DNA of 35,475 bases. Source: a virus. Where the stretch lies: positions 1 through 35,475 of IMG/VR virus record IMGVR_UViG_3300013115_000515. One strand, written 5' to 3'. A program made the translations under genes and the position numbers. Below are positions 27,373 to 35,475 of the stretch, piece after piece. Every line of letters begins with the position of its first letter. The stretch's first letter is position 1. Under the pieces are notes generated by a model. The model was not told the origin of the DNA. It made no database searches and saw only the letters and a list, made by a program, of their open reading frames with translations.

Positions 27373-29965
27373 GAGCCTGGGCGATGCCGTACTCGCGCTG
27401 AGCACGGACGATCGCGGATACACGCAAGGGATCGGGCAGGCCGAAGCGAAGGCGCAGACCCTCGGCCGCACGATGACGGCCGCGAGTGGAAGCGCGGACC
27501 GCTTGACGCGCGAGATCGGTCGCATCCGGGGCTCGGGCTCCGCCTTCGACGCGCATATCCAATCGGCGCGCGCCCATGTTGCGGCGCTCGACGATATGCG
27601 GGCCCGCTTCAATCCGGTGTTCGCCACCATCCGCCAGTACCAGGCGCGCCTGTCCGATATCCGGCAAGCGCATTCCCAAGGCGCGATCTCGACCAATGAG
27701 ATGACGGCCGCGATCGGGCGGGAGCGGCAGCAGGCTCTCTCCTCGATCGCCGCGCTCAAAGGCCGATCGACTGCACATGCCCAGGGGGCGAATTCGGCGC
27801 GGGCGCACAGTGCCGCTTATCAGCAGCTCGGCTTCCAGATGCAGGACGTGTTCCAGCAGGCGGCACTGGGCGTCAATCCGATGGTGATCGCGGCCCAACA
27901 GGGCGGGCAGATGGCGAGCGCGATCGCGCTCATGGGCCAGAACCAGAGCGGCACCCAGAGCCGCATGGTTCGCTTCGCGACCTTCCTCTCAGGTCCCTGG
28001 GGGGCAGCCGTATTCGGCGCAGCCACGATCATCGGTTTTCTGGTCCAAGGCATGCTCGAGGCCGATGACGCCGCGAAGTCGGCCGAAGATGCGAGCTTCG
28101 ACTTCGCGGACGGACTGGACGTGCTGACGCTCAGCGCAGAGCAGTCCAGCGCGGCGATGCGCCAGCTCGTGCAAGAGCTGAAGGCCGCGATCGCCACGCA
28201 GGGCGACTTCCTTCGAAGTTCGGCCCTTGTCGCGGATCAATCCGTGACAAGCCTGGAGACGCGCATCGCGGCCAACTCGAGCGAACTGCAAAGGCTCGAG
28301 CGGCGCCGCAACGGAGTCCTCGCGAACATCCTTCCCAGCTTCGCCGGACCGAGCGCCGCCGATCGCCGCCGGGAGAGCGAGCTGCGCGAACAATTGCAGG
28401 GCGACCGGCGCGCGCTCGCGCTGGCGCGGGAAGCGTCGGCCGCCGGCGCGATCGCGTTGGCGCAGCAAAGAGCGATCGAGGCGAACGACCCACTCGCAGC
28501 CGCGCGCGGAGAGTTCCAGCGCGGCGTGGCTGAGCTCAACAAGAGGCTCCAGTCGACCGTCGAGAATGCGGACGATCCGCTGTTCGCGTTCAACAATCCC
28601 GACCAGGTGATCACGCCGGAGGAGTATCAGCGGGAGTACACCCGGCTTCTGCAGCAGAGGGAGGCCACAGAGGAAGCGGTCCGGTCAAGTCGGCGCCGCA
28701 ACCGCCGTGGGCGGAGGGGGCGCTCGCCCGAGGAACTCGCAGCCATGCGGTACGAGCTCGATCTGGAGCACGAGATCGCTGTTGCCCAGGCACGCGGCGA
28801 CGCGGACACACTGCGCACGCTCGAGCGCGAACAGCAGCTGCGCGGCAGGGTCGAGCGCTACATGCGCGCGGGCCTCGATCTCGCGCAGGCCCGAACGGCG
28901 GCCGAGAAAGACATGCTCGAGCTGGATGAGGCACGTGCCGTTGCGCGCGAGCGGGCGCGTTCCGAGTTCGAAGACGAGATCGATCTGCAACTGGCCCAAG
29001 TGCGCGGCGACCATGAGCACATCAGGGCGCTGGAGGATCAGCAGTTCCTGAAGAAGCGCATCGTCGAGTACCAGGAGCTCGAGTACTCGCTGGCCGAGGC
29101 GCAGAAGCGGGCACAGCAGGATCTTCTCGACCTCGAAACGGCACGTACCGAACAAGCGGCGCGCCGCGCGGCCGACCAGCAACTGGCACACGAGGTCGAG
29201 CTTGCGCGGCTCCGGGGCGATCGGGAGGGCGCGATCCGGCTCGAGGAAGAAGCGCGCCGGCGCAATCGTGCAGAGCAATTGCGCCGAGACGGCATGAACG
29301 AAGCCGACGCGCAAGCGCAGGCCATGGGAGAATCGCTGGAGCGGGACCGAGCGGCGCAGGAGGGCATGTTCCGGGACACGTTCCGCGCTGGCGTCCGGGC
29401 AGCGCTGACCGGCGATTTAAAGGACTTCATCAGCCGCTTCTTCGAGGACGTCATGTCGCGCGCGGCAGACCGGTTCGCGGACGCGCTACTGGACGTGCTC
29501 TACAGCGAGCAGGGCGGCGGTGGCGGAGGGTTCGTCGGCAGTCTGCTGAGCATCGGCACCAGTCTCTTCGGCGGTGGCGGATCGAGCGCCGGCAGTGCGG
29601 CGCACGGCGTCGGAAACTCCGTGGGCGCGGGGTCGACCAACAGCCTCAAGGGCTTCGACACCGGCGGGTCGTTCAAGTTCCTCGGCATGCCGGGCGTCGA
29701 TCGCAACGTGCTGTCCATGAACGGCAACCCGATCGCACGGGTGAGCCGAGGCGAGATCGCGGAAATCCGCCGGCCGGGTGCGAACGAAGACGGTGGAGAG
29801 GGACGTGCGCTTCGCGTGGTGATCGAGGACGTCACCGGCATGTTCAAGGCGCGCGTCGAGGAGATCACGACACCTCTGGCCCAGCGTGAGGCCTCCTCCG
29901 CCGTGGCCAGTTACGACCGTGCGATGCCGGGGCGGTTTCAGAACGAAATGGCGCGGCGCGGGTGA
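27365..29965 (+). CDS. Tail tape measure protein
   Basis: An 866-residue protein that sets tail length and lines the tube. Residues about 155-190 (YQQLGFQMQDVFQQAALG, then NPMVIAAQQGGQMASAI) match the TMP_2/lambda gpH-type N-terminal region. A hydrophobic segment lies at about 209-230 (WGAAVFGAATIIGFLVQGM). Residues about 300-660 are long charged helices (many LERxxQLRGR-type repeats) expected of a rod. The C-terminus has a Gly/Ser-rich stretch (about 715-760) and ends in a compact domain. Starts in an 8-base overlap with the chaperone frame. At about 0.15 nm per residue, the usual tape-measure relation predicts a tail near 130 nm (rule of thumb, not measured). Confidence 0.92.
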   Translation: MAESLGDAVLALSTDDRGYTQGIGQAEAKAQTLGRTMTAASGSADRLTREIGRIRGSGSAFDAHIQSARAHVAALDDMRARFNPVFATIRQYQARLSDIRQAHSQGAISTNEMTAAIGRERQQALSSIAALKGRSTAHAQGANSARAHSAAYQQLGFQMQDVFQQAALGVNPMVIAAQQGGQMASAIALMGQNQSGTQSRMVRFATFLSGPWGAAVFGAATIIGFLVQGMLEADDAAKSAEDASFDFADGLDVLTLSAEQSSAAMRQLVQELKAAIATQGDFLRSSALVADQSVTSLETRIAANSSELQRLERRRNGVLANILPSFAGPSAADRRRESELREQLQGDRRALALAREASAAGAIALAQQRAIEANDPLAAARGEFQRGVAELNKRLQSTVENADDPLFAFNNPDQVITPEEYQREYTRLLQQREATEEAVRSSRRRNRRGRRGRSPEELAAMRYELDLEHEIAVAQARGDADTLRTLEREQQLRGRVERYMRAGLDLAQARTAAEKDMLELDEARAVARERARSEFEDEIDLQLAQVRGDHEHIRALEDQQFLKKRIVEYQELEYSLAEAQKRAQQDLLDLETARTEQAARRAADQQLAHEVELARLRGDREGAIRLEEEARRRNRAEQLRRDGMNEADAQAQAMGESLERDRAAQEGMFRDTFRAGVRAALTGDLKDFISRFFEDVMSRAADRFADALLDVLYSEQGGGGGGFVGSLLSIGTSLFGGGGSSAGSAAHGVGNSVGAGSTNSLKGFDTGGSFKFLGMPGVDRNVLSMNGNPIARVSRGEIAEIRRPGANEDGGEGRALRVVIEDVTGMFKARVEEITTPLAQREASSAVASYDRAMPGRFQNEMARRG

Positions 29966-29975
29966 GGATGAACGC

Positions 29976-30641
29976 ATGACGATCTTCGACTGGCCCGCCA
30001 ATCTGACACCGGCCGACGTGCTGCTCAAACCGCCCCGCAAGACGGTCGGCAACAAGAGCCTGTCGGAAGTCACCCAAGTGGTGCCATCAATCCGGCCGCC
30101 GTTCTCGCTCTCGCTTCGGTTCGACATCCTCGGCGGCGACCAGGTGATCGCCTACCGGGCGCTGCTGGCCTCACTCGAGGGCCGCGCCAACACTGTGCGG
30201 GTGCCACTGTTCGACGTCTTTCGCGCGTCGAATGCGCAGATCGGCGCAGGAGCGGTGACCCATTCGGACGGCACCGCGTTCTCGGACGGCGCGCTTTACC
30301 TCACCGACGATCTCTCGGGCGTGACGGTTACCGGCGCCCAAGGGCAACGCATCATCACCGTCGATTTCGGCGAGTACGGGCAGCTGCTGCAAGGCGGCCT
30401 GTACTTCGGCCTCGGCGATCGGCCGTACATCGCGACGGCGGTGTGGTGGGAAGGCAGCGTGGCGAAGATCCGCTGCTCCCCCACTCTTCGGCAGAACTAC
30501 GTCGACGAGCCGCTCAAGCTGAAGCCGACCATGCTGGGCTTTCTGCCTGACGACGATGCCGGCGAGCATCTGTTGCGCCGCGGCCTCTGGGCGGCGCCCA
30601 CAATCGATCTGGAGGAGGACTTTCGTGTCACTCTTCCCTGA
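29976..30641 (+). CDS. Minor tail protein, probable distal tail protein
   Basis: A 221-residue protein with a GAGGA ribosome-binding site, first gene after the tape measure. It is beta-rich (SIRPPFSLSLRFDILGGDQ, then GVTVTGAQGQRIITVDFGEY). The sequence order tape measure, about 200-residue protein, about 200-residue protein, peptidase-like protein, large tip protein is the same as in gene transfer agents and many alphaproteobacterial siphophages, where this position holds the distal tail (DUF2460-like) protein. I see no motif that proves the family. Confidence 0.6.
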   Translation: MTIFDWPANLTPADVLLKPPRKTVGNKSLSEVTQVVPSIRPPFSLSLRFDILGGDQVIAYRALLASLEGRANTVRVPLFDVFRASNAQIGAGAVTHSDGTAFSDGALYLTDDLSGVTVTGAQGQRIITVDFGEYGQLLQGGLYFGLGDRPYIATAVWWEGSVAKIRCSPTLRQNYVDEPLKLKPTMLGFLPDDDAGEHLLRRGLWAAPTIDLEEDFRVTLP

Positions 30642-31218
30642 GACGATCGCGCTCGCCCTGGCGGGCGGCAAGCCGGAATGCGCCAACCTGGTGAAGTTCG
30701 ATTTCGCTAGTGAGACTGTGCGGCTTTGGACCGGCCCCGGGCCGTTGGAGACCAACGACGGCGCACTCTGGCTCGGTACCGGCGAGCTCGGGGGGATGAG
30801 TGGAATCGAGCAGGCCGTGAACGGTCAGGCGCCTGAGGGGACGTTCACCCTGTCGGCGGTCGACGCGGACATCATGCGTCTGGCGAGGGACGAGTTCGCG
30901 GAGGAAGTGCGTGGCCGGATCGCGCGGGTCTACATTCAGTTCTTCGGCGTCGACGATCCTGACGATCCGGACAACCAGCGTCCGCTCGACAATCCCTATC
31001 CTGTTTGGGCAGGCCGCATGCTGACGCCCACATTCGCTTTCGACGCCGGCGGCGAGCGATCGGTGACAATTTCGGCCGAAAGCCTGTTCTCGCTCCGCTC
31101 GCGGCCGAGACACGCGATGTACACCGACCGGGACCAGCAGCATCGCTTCCCCGGCGATCGCGGTTTCGAGTTCGTTGGGTCGCTCGTGAACAAGGTGCTC
31201 ACATGGCCGGACTGGTGA
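30625..31218 (+). CDS. Minor tail protein, probable baseplate hub
   Basis: A 197-residue protein from GTG 30625, chosen for the GGAGGAGG ribosome-binding site at 30611-30618 and overlap with the previous gene. The region KPECANLVKFDFASETVRLW, then LGGMSGIEQAVNGQAPEG, then VWAGRMLTPTFAFDAGGE resembles DUF2163-type hub proteins of alphaproteobacterial tails (shorter than usual). It would link distal tail and tip protein. Assigned by order and pattern. Confidence 0.6.
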   Translation: MSLFPETIALALAGGKPECANLVKFDFASETVRLWTGPGPLETNDGALWLGTGELGGMSGIEQAVNGQAPEGTFTLSAVDADIMRLARDEFAEEVRGRIARVYIQFFGVDDPDDPDNQRPLDNPYPVWAGRMLTPTFAFDAGGERSVTISAESLFSLRSRPRHAMYTDRDQQHRFPGDRGFEFVGSLVNKVLTWPDW

Positions 31219-31622
31219 GCGATCCGGTGACGGTCGAGCTGCGGCGTTGGGCGTCCGAGCCATTTGGCCTGGCGGATGACAACTGCGGTCTCGCGGTGCT
31301 GGCCTATGTCGAGCGGGCTTTGTCGACACCGGCGCCGGCCTGGCTGTCTGTTCGCCTGTTCGGCCGGCGCGCGGCGCGGAAGATGATCCGCGATCGGCGA
31401 GCATTCATCGACGCCAGCTTGCTTGCAATGCAGCAGCTCGGCTGCGCGCCCACGGAGAACCCGCTGCGGGGCGACGTGGGTCTCGTTGATCTCGACGGCA
31501 GCGGCCTGACGGCGTGCATCTGCCTGGGCAACAATCGCTGGGCCGCGCGGGGCGATCGGGCAGTGGTGATCCAGTCGGCCGAGTCGGTATTCGCCTGGAG
31601 GGTGCCATGCCCCAGGCGATAG
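31203..31622 (+). CDS. Tail-tip peptidase-like protein (DUF6950)
   Basis: A 139-residue protein from ATG 31203. FGLADDNCGLAVLAYVERAL (residues 21-40), the long helix after it, then LRGDVGLVDLDGSGLTACIC and NNRWAARGDRAVV agree with the DUF6950 group, which occupies the place of the NlpC/P60-like peptidase (lambda gpK position) in tails. Cys28 would be the nucleophile if the fold is catalytic, but no His at the expected place is obvious, so activity is uncertain. It overlaps both neighbours by 16 bases. Confidence 0.7.
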   Translation: MAGLVSDPVTVELRRWASEPFGLADDNCGLAVLAYVERALSTPAPAWLSVRLFGRRAARKMIRDRRAFIDASLLAMQQLGCAPTENPLRGDVGLVDLDGSGLTACICLGNNRWAARGDRAVVIQSAESVFAWRVPCPRR

Positions 31623-33703
31623 CATCGTGGCTCCTCACGAAGCTGGCGATCTCGGCCGCGAGCTTCCTCGGTACGCTGATCACCGCTGCCGTTCACGTGG
31701 CAGTCGCCATCGGGCTCAACACGCTGGTCAACGCGGTGTTTGGCCGATCGGGGTCGAAGCCGAGCGATGGGCAGCAGAATATCCGCGTCGCCGTAGGATC
31801 GAGGCGGCGGCACTACGGCATCGTCCACACCGGCGGGCAGGAGAGCTTCCTCGAGAGTGCGAACGGCACCCTGGCTAAGGTCGTGACGCTTGGGACCGGG
31901 AAGGAAGGCGAAGTCCTCGAGGACCGGATCAACGATCGGCCGGTGACGGTAGTCAATGGCACCGTGACCGAGCCAAGCTACCACGGCGCGATCCACATCT
32001 ACCGGCGCGACGGTGATGACAACCAGAGCGCGATCGCCGAGCTGACGGCCAAGTTCCCCCAGTGGACACCGAACCATCGACAGCGAGGTTGCGCCCATGC
32101 GGCGATCATTTGCGACCCGGTCAAGCAGGAGCACTTCAGCGAAGTCTTCAACGGACAGATCCCGGTCTACACGCAAGTGCGCAAGGCGGTGTCCGTCTAT
32201 GATCCGCGGAAGGACTCGACCGCCGTCATCTATGACGATGGGCAAGGCTTCACCGTCAACGGCACCGGCCCGCACAGGCTGAGCGACAGGAGCACCTGGG
32301 AGTGGTCCGACAACTGGGCTTTGGTGACGGCCGACTATTTCGCGCACGAGGACGGGTACGGCGCTGGCTACGGCAACGTGAACTGGGCGAACATCGCGGT
32401 GGAAGCCGATCGCTCCGACGAGCTGGTAACCACCGTCACAGCCGAGACCATCGCTCGGTGGCGTATCTGGGCGAGCTACAGCTTGGCGAGCGAAGAGCGC
32501 CGACAGGTGCTGAGCGACATGCTGAAGGCTGGCGACGGCTTCTGCTGGCAGGATGCCAACGGCAAGTTCAACTTGCTGAGCGGCCGCTACGAGCAACCGA
32601 CCGTCGTGATCACCGACGATCATATCCTCGGTATGACGGCCACGCTCGGCCCGCAGGCGCGGCACCGCGTCAGCGCGATCAAAGCCCTCTATACCGAGGC
32701 GGCGATCGGCTACCGCGAGCAGGAGAGCGCCACAGTCGTCGCCCCCGATGCGGAGGACGATCCCAACACCGACCCGCAGGCCATCGAAGTGTTCTTCGCG
32801 CCTCATCACAACCAGGCGGTGCGGATCGGCAAGCTGATCCTCGCGCGCCTCGGCGATCGTTGGCACATCTCGGCCCAGCTCAATCTCTTCGGGCTCAATC
32901 TTCTGGGCGAGCGGTTCTGCCGCCTCGAGTCCGAGCAGCTGGGCGTGTGGGCGGATTTCATGGTCGCCGATGGCGTGCGGCTCAATCTGGGGGCGCGAAC
33001 GGTGGAAGTGACGCTGGATGAAATCGTGGCGGGGGACTGGGTGTTCGACGCGGCCACGGAGGAAGGGACGCCTCCTCTGGCGCCGGATGCGCCGGCACCG
33101 CCGCCGCCGCTGGCTGCGCCCACGGGGTTGGCGCTCGCGGCCGTGCAGATCGCGCTTGGCGGTGCGACAGGCGTGGCGATCGAAGCGAGCTGGGCCGACC
33201 CCGGACGGGTCGGGCTAGCCTACGAGGCGCAGTATCAGCCGACCGCCGGTGGCACGTGGGTCTCGATCCCAGTCGACCCTGACGCCCGCACAGCGCGAAC
33301 GGGACCGGTGGATAGCGGGACCGAATACGAGCTGCGGGTGCGCGCGATGTCGATCGGCGGGCGTGCGAGCGCTTGGAGCTCCTCGACGATCACGCCGGTC
33401 GCGGAGACCACGTTGGGCGCTCCAACCGGCCTGGCGGCCACTGGAGGCGTTGGTGAGGCGACGGTGACCTTCCGGATGCCCACGTCGCCGAACCTCGCTT
33501 ACGCGCGGCTCTACGGCAGCTCGAGCAACGACTTCGGTACGGCAGCGCCGGTCGGCGATGACATCGTCGCCGGGCTCGGCGACGTCGTGGAAGTGACCGA
33601 CACCGGTCTCTCGGCCGGCACCAAATACTACTGGGCGCGGGCATTCGACGGCCAAGGCGGATCGTCCGCTCTGGTCGGGCCCGCGTCGGCAACGATCAGC
33701 TAG
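31607..33703 (+). CDS. Tail tip / host specificity protein (J-like)
   Basis: A 698-residue protein from ATG 31607. A hydrophobic N-terminal stretch (AIASWLLTKLAISAASFLG, then VHVAVAIGLNTLV) leads into the tip core, with segments such as GKEGEVLEDRINDRPVTVVN and RIWASYSLASEERRQVLSDM typical of J-like central fibre proteins. A Pro/Ala-rich hinge lies near residue 490, and two fibronectin type III domains follow (about 504-592 and 604-698, each opening with APTGLA). These domains usually stand out on the virion surface. It should close the tail tip and contact the host. Confidence 0.85.
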   Translation: MPQAIASWLLTKLAISAASFLGTLITAAVHVAVAIGLNTLVNAVFGRSGSKPSDGQQNIRVAVGSRRRHYGIVHTGGQESFLESANGTLAKVVTLGTGKEGEVLEDRINDRPVTVVNGTVTEPSYHGAIHIYRRDGDDNQSAIAELTAKFPQWTPNHRQRGCAHAAIICDPVKQEHFSEVFNGQIPVYTQVRKAVSVYDPRKDSTAVIYDDGQGFTVNGTGPHRLSDRSTWEWSDNWALVTADYFAHEDGYGAGYGNVNWANIAVEADRSDELVTTVTAETIARWRIWASYSLASEERRQVLSDMLKAGDGFCWQDANGKFNLLSGRYEQPTVVITDDHILGMTATLGPQARHRVSAIKALYTEAAIGYREQESATVVAPDAEDDPNTDPQAIEVFFAPHHNQAVRIGKLILARLGDRWHISAQLNLFGLNLLGERFCRLESEQLGVWADFMVADGVRLNLGARTVEVTLDEIVAGDWVFDAATEEGTPPLAPDAPAPPPPLAAPTGLALAAVQIALGGATGVAIEASWADPGRVGLAYEAQYQPTAGGTWVSIPVDPDARTARTGPVDSGTEYELRVRAMSIGGRASAWSSSTITPVAETTLGAPTGLAATGGVGEATVTFRMPTSPNLAYARLYGSSSNDFGTAAPVGDDIVAGLGDVVEVTDTGLSAGTKYYWARAFDGQGGSSALVGPASATIS

Positions 33704-33716
33704 GAGGGCCCAAGCG

Positions 33717-35475
33717 ATGGGGCAGATCAAGGACGGGTTCGATCAGGTGTGGCGGGACTTCACCATGGATGGTGTTTTGGCATCTGGCCATTGGGAACCC
33801 AGAAAGCGAGACATTCGGCCGCTCGGCTCGGTCATTGAATCGGCGATCAACAACATCGGCGTCTCCGGTCTGGCGACCGTCCGTTATCCGACGCGGGCCG
33901 AGCTGGACGCCGACCTGGCGCACGCGCCGGATACGGTTGCGCTCGTGTTTGCTGACCCCTCTACCGCCAACAATGATCTCTACGTGAAGACGGGTGAAAG
34001 CGGCGCGGGAGCATGGAGCCTCACGACCGTCATCCACGACATTATTGGAGGTTCATCTCAAGCCTATATCGACGAAGCATCGAAAATCATCGCAACTGCG
34101 GTCGGGCGCGCCGCCGTCTATGGGGTGACCGACCCCGCCGCCGACCGTGCATTCGCCAGCAGTACCTTTGAACTCGACTTCACCGAGCAATACTATCGCA
34201 ACGGGTTGGAGCCATACGATAACCTGCGCGAGCCGGACAACCTCACACCCATTGTCCCAGGCTTCAGCTTCGTTCGCAGCTCACCCGCCTGGCACTTCGT
34301 TAACGGCATCCGCGCACAGACTGCAGCAAATCTGATGCGCATCAGCGATGCTGGTCTGCTGATCGAGCGGCAAGCGTTCCAATCCGCAGGCTACTCCACT
34401 GATGTCGAGAACCTGCCAAGCACCAACATTACGTTCAGCGATGCTTCGCTGGACCCCTATGGGGTGCTTTCCACGCGTGTTACCGCGACGGCCAGTGCCG
34501 CGACGACGCTTCAAGTAAATGGTACCGGTACGTCGTCGGGTGTGGGAGACACCGCGTGGTTCTTGGTCAAGAAAGGGAACGGCGCCACGACCGGCAACCG
34601 CTTCGCCTTGAACAACCTGACGTCGGGCCAACCCCTGCTTAACGTCAGCTTCAACTACGACACCGGGCAGATCACCTATAACGTCGGCACCAAAGGCGCG
34701 CGGGCCGTGCCGTTGTCTAATGGATGGTGGCGCATCGAACTGACACCGCCCAGCGGTATCAGTGCAAACGACGGGCTCCGCGCATTCGTCGGGTTCGCGG
34801 GGCTTGCAGCGGCAGCGGGCGACAACTTCCTGCTGAGCCACGTGCAGATCGAGAGCACTGGCAACGCAACAAGCCCGATCGTGACGACGAACGGCGCGGC
34901 GTTCGACCGCAAGGCTGAAGTGGTCAGCTTCGATCTTCCCGCCTCGGGCGACTTCACGCTCGTCGCCGAAGCGCAGTTCCGTGATCGTGTCGGCAGGCAG
35001 GTCGTTGCGAGCGTCGATGACGGGACCGTTCTCAACCGCCTGACGGTCCTACGCGATGCGACTGGCGCGATCGTGCTAGAGCTGGTCGACAACGGCAACG
35101 CATCGAGCTTCACGATAGCGGCGAGGAAGGCAGGCGAGCGGCGCTGCCGGATCGCAATGGCAGCACATGAGGGTAGCGTTCGGGTCTCGGTCGACGGCGC
35201 GCCCGCAGCAGGCCTTGTGCTCGCCCGCCCATCTGGTCTCGACCGGATCATGCTCGGCCAGGACTTCAACGGCGGCCACCTCGACGGCGAAGTGCGGCGC
35301 ATTCTCGTGCTCGACAGCGCAGCAACTGACGCGGACGTTCAGAAGTATGCCACGCTTCAACAGCCCCGCGCACTAGCCGACGCGCCGCTTCACGCACACC
35401 CTCTACAGGGCCGGTTCAACCCCAACACCAGCAATACGCCGACTGGCCCGACCGGGCGGCAGGCAGTGGTGGTCT
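33717..35475 (+). CDS. Tail fibre/receptor-binding protein, cut by window end
   Basis: From ATG 33717, after a TAGGAGGG ribosome-binding site, the frame runs without a stop to the last base (586 complete codons). Residues 1-100 are a tail-attachment-like region (QIKDGFDQVWRDF, then ATVRYPTRAELDADLAHAP), followed by a short helical part. Residues about 220-395 contain a beta-sandwich, carbohydrate-binding-like module (SNGWWRIELTPPSG, HVQIESTGNATSP). Residues about 402-540 resemble a LamG/concanavalin-like domain (SGDFTLVAEAQFRDRVGR, RIAMAAHEGSVRVSVDG, LDRIMLGQDFNGGHLDGEV). The two lectin-like parts imply a sugar receptor. Codon use is more A/T-rich at third positions than in upstream genes. 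Confidence 0.82.
   Translation, partial: MGQIKDGFDQVWRDFTMDGVLASGHWEPRKRDIRPLGSVIESAINNIGVSGLATVRYPTRAELDADLAHAPDTVALVFADPSTANNDLYVKTGESGAGAWSLTTVIHDIIGGSSQAYIDEASKIIATAVGRAAVYGVTDPAADRAFASSTFELDFTEQYYRNGLEPYDNLREPDNLTPIVPGFSFVRSSPAWHFVNGIRAQTAANLMRISDAGLLIERQAFQSAGYSTDVENLPSTNITFSDASLDPYGVLSTRVTATASAATTLQVNGTGTSSGVGDTAWFLVKKGNGATTGNRFALNNLTSGQPLLNVSFNYDTGQITYNVGTKGARAVPLSNGWWRIELTPPSGISANDGLRAFVGFAGLAAAAGDNFLLSHVQIESTGNATSPIVTTNGAAFDRKAEVVSFDLPASGDFTLVAEAQFRDRVGRQVVASVDDGTVLNRLTVLRDATGAIVLELVDNGNASSFTIAARKAGERRCRIAMAAHEGSVRVSVDGAPAAGLVLARPSGLDRIMLGQDFNGGHLDGEVRRILVLDSAATDADVQKYATLQQPRALADAPLHAHPLQGRFNPNTSNTPTGPTGRQAVVV

Larger units (their letters stand above)
119..35475 (+). mobile_element. 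Mu-like transposable prophage, right end outside window
   Basis: A divergent repressor/Ner pair, a MuA-type DDE transposase next to a MuB-type ATPase, GemA, a Mor/C-family activator, Mu-type small and large terminase genes and a full head and tail module occur in the order expected for a transposable phage. The left border is set at a TG dinucleotide (119-120), because Mu-family ends start with TG and a gene-free, repeat-containing stretch follows. The right border is not in the window: the tail fibre gene is still open at the last base. Identity as a Mu-like phage is certain; the exact left border is not, and no target duplication can be checked without the right end. Confidence 0.93.

Noticed and set aside
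31304-32866. 520-codon minus-strand frame opposite the tail-tip gene
   Set aside because: Antisense shadow of a gene with fibronectin domains; no recognisable features.
1-35475. CRISPR arrays, tRNA or rRNA genes, insertion sequences
   Set aside because: Looked for regularly spaced repeats, cloverleaf-like and rRNA-like sequence and further transposase genes; none was seen.

Overview
The window is most of a Mu-like transposable prophage (or packaged phage genome) from a GC-rich alphaproteobacterium. A sphingomonad-type host is my guess from base composition and protein style only; no host gene is recognisable enough to fix the genus. The left end is probably at about base 119: sequence before it has no convincing gene, a TG terminus follows, and a roughly 440-base non-coding stretch with inverted repeats comes next. 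The right end lies beyond the window, because the last gene (a tail fibre) is still open at base 35475.

Layout. (1) 119-1160: left-end DNA and a self-contained lipoprotein gene with its own promoter and terminator. (2) 1161-3209, minus strand: lysogeny operon with an S24-type repressor, a stand-alone HIRAN-domain protein, a small exported protein, a 73-residue unknown, and a gene broken by an in-frame amber codon. (3) 3296-12553, plus strand: early region with a Ner-like regulator, a ParB-like protein, an NPPY methyltransferase, a chain of translationally coupled small genes, the MuA-type DDE transposase, the MuB-type ATPase, GemA, and a Mor/C-family activator. (4) 12563-20217: endolysin, nested spanin pair, zinc-finger protein, putative holin, Mu-type terminase genes, an HK97-type portal fused to a Mu F-like domain, and a prohead protease. 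(5) 20477-26465: HK97-type major capsid protein, connector and tail-completion genes interspersed with accessory genes, and the tail tube. (6) 26550-35475: tail assembly chaperone with a likely -1 frameshift, tape measure, tail-tip genes and tail fibre.

How it works together. Repressor and Ner face each other across an 86-base control region that should hold the lysis/lysogeny switch. Early genes carry out replicative transposition. The Mor/C-family protein, encoded immediately before the late genes, is the natural late activator. The most striking new observation is a perfect 20-base palindrome (CCCCGGAACGCGTTCCGGGG) present exactly three times, in the gaps before the lysis, capsid and tail-assembly transcription units. 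A CAT(A/T)-type -10-like element sits about 33 bases from each palindrome centre. This looks like the late-promoter operator set of the phage, parallel to the C-activated late promoters of Mu but with an unrelated sequence.

The phage is a mosaic: Mu-like transposition and terminase genes joined to an HK97-like head and a long, probably non-contractile tail (no sheath or Mu-type baseplate genes were seen). I recognised no Gam-like or Mom-like gene in this window.
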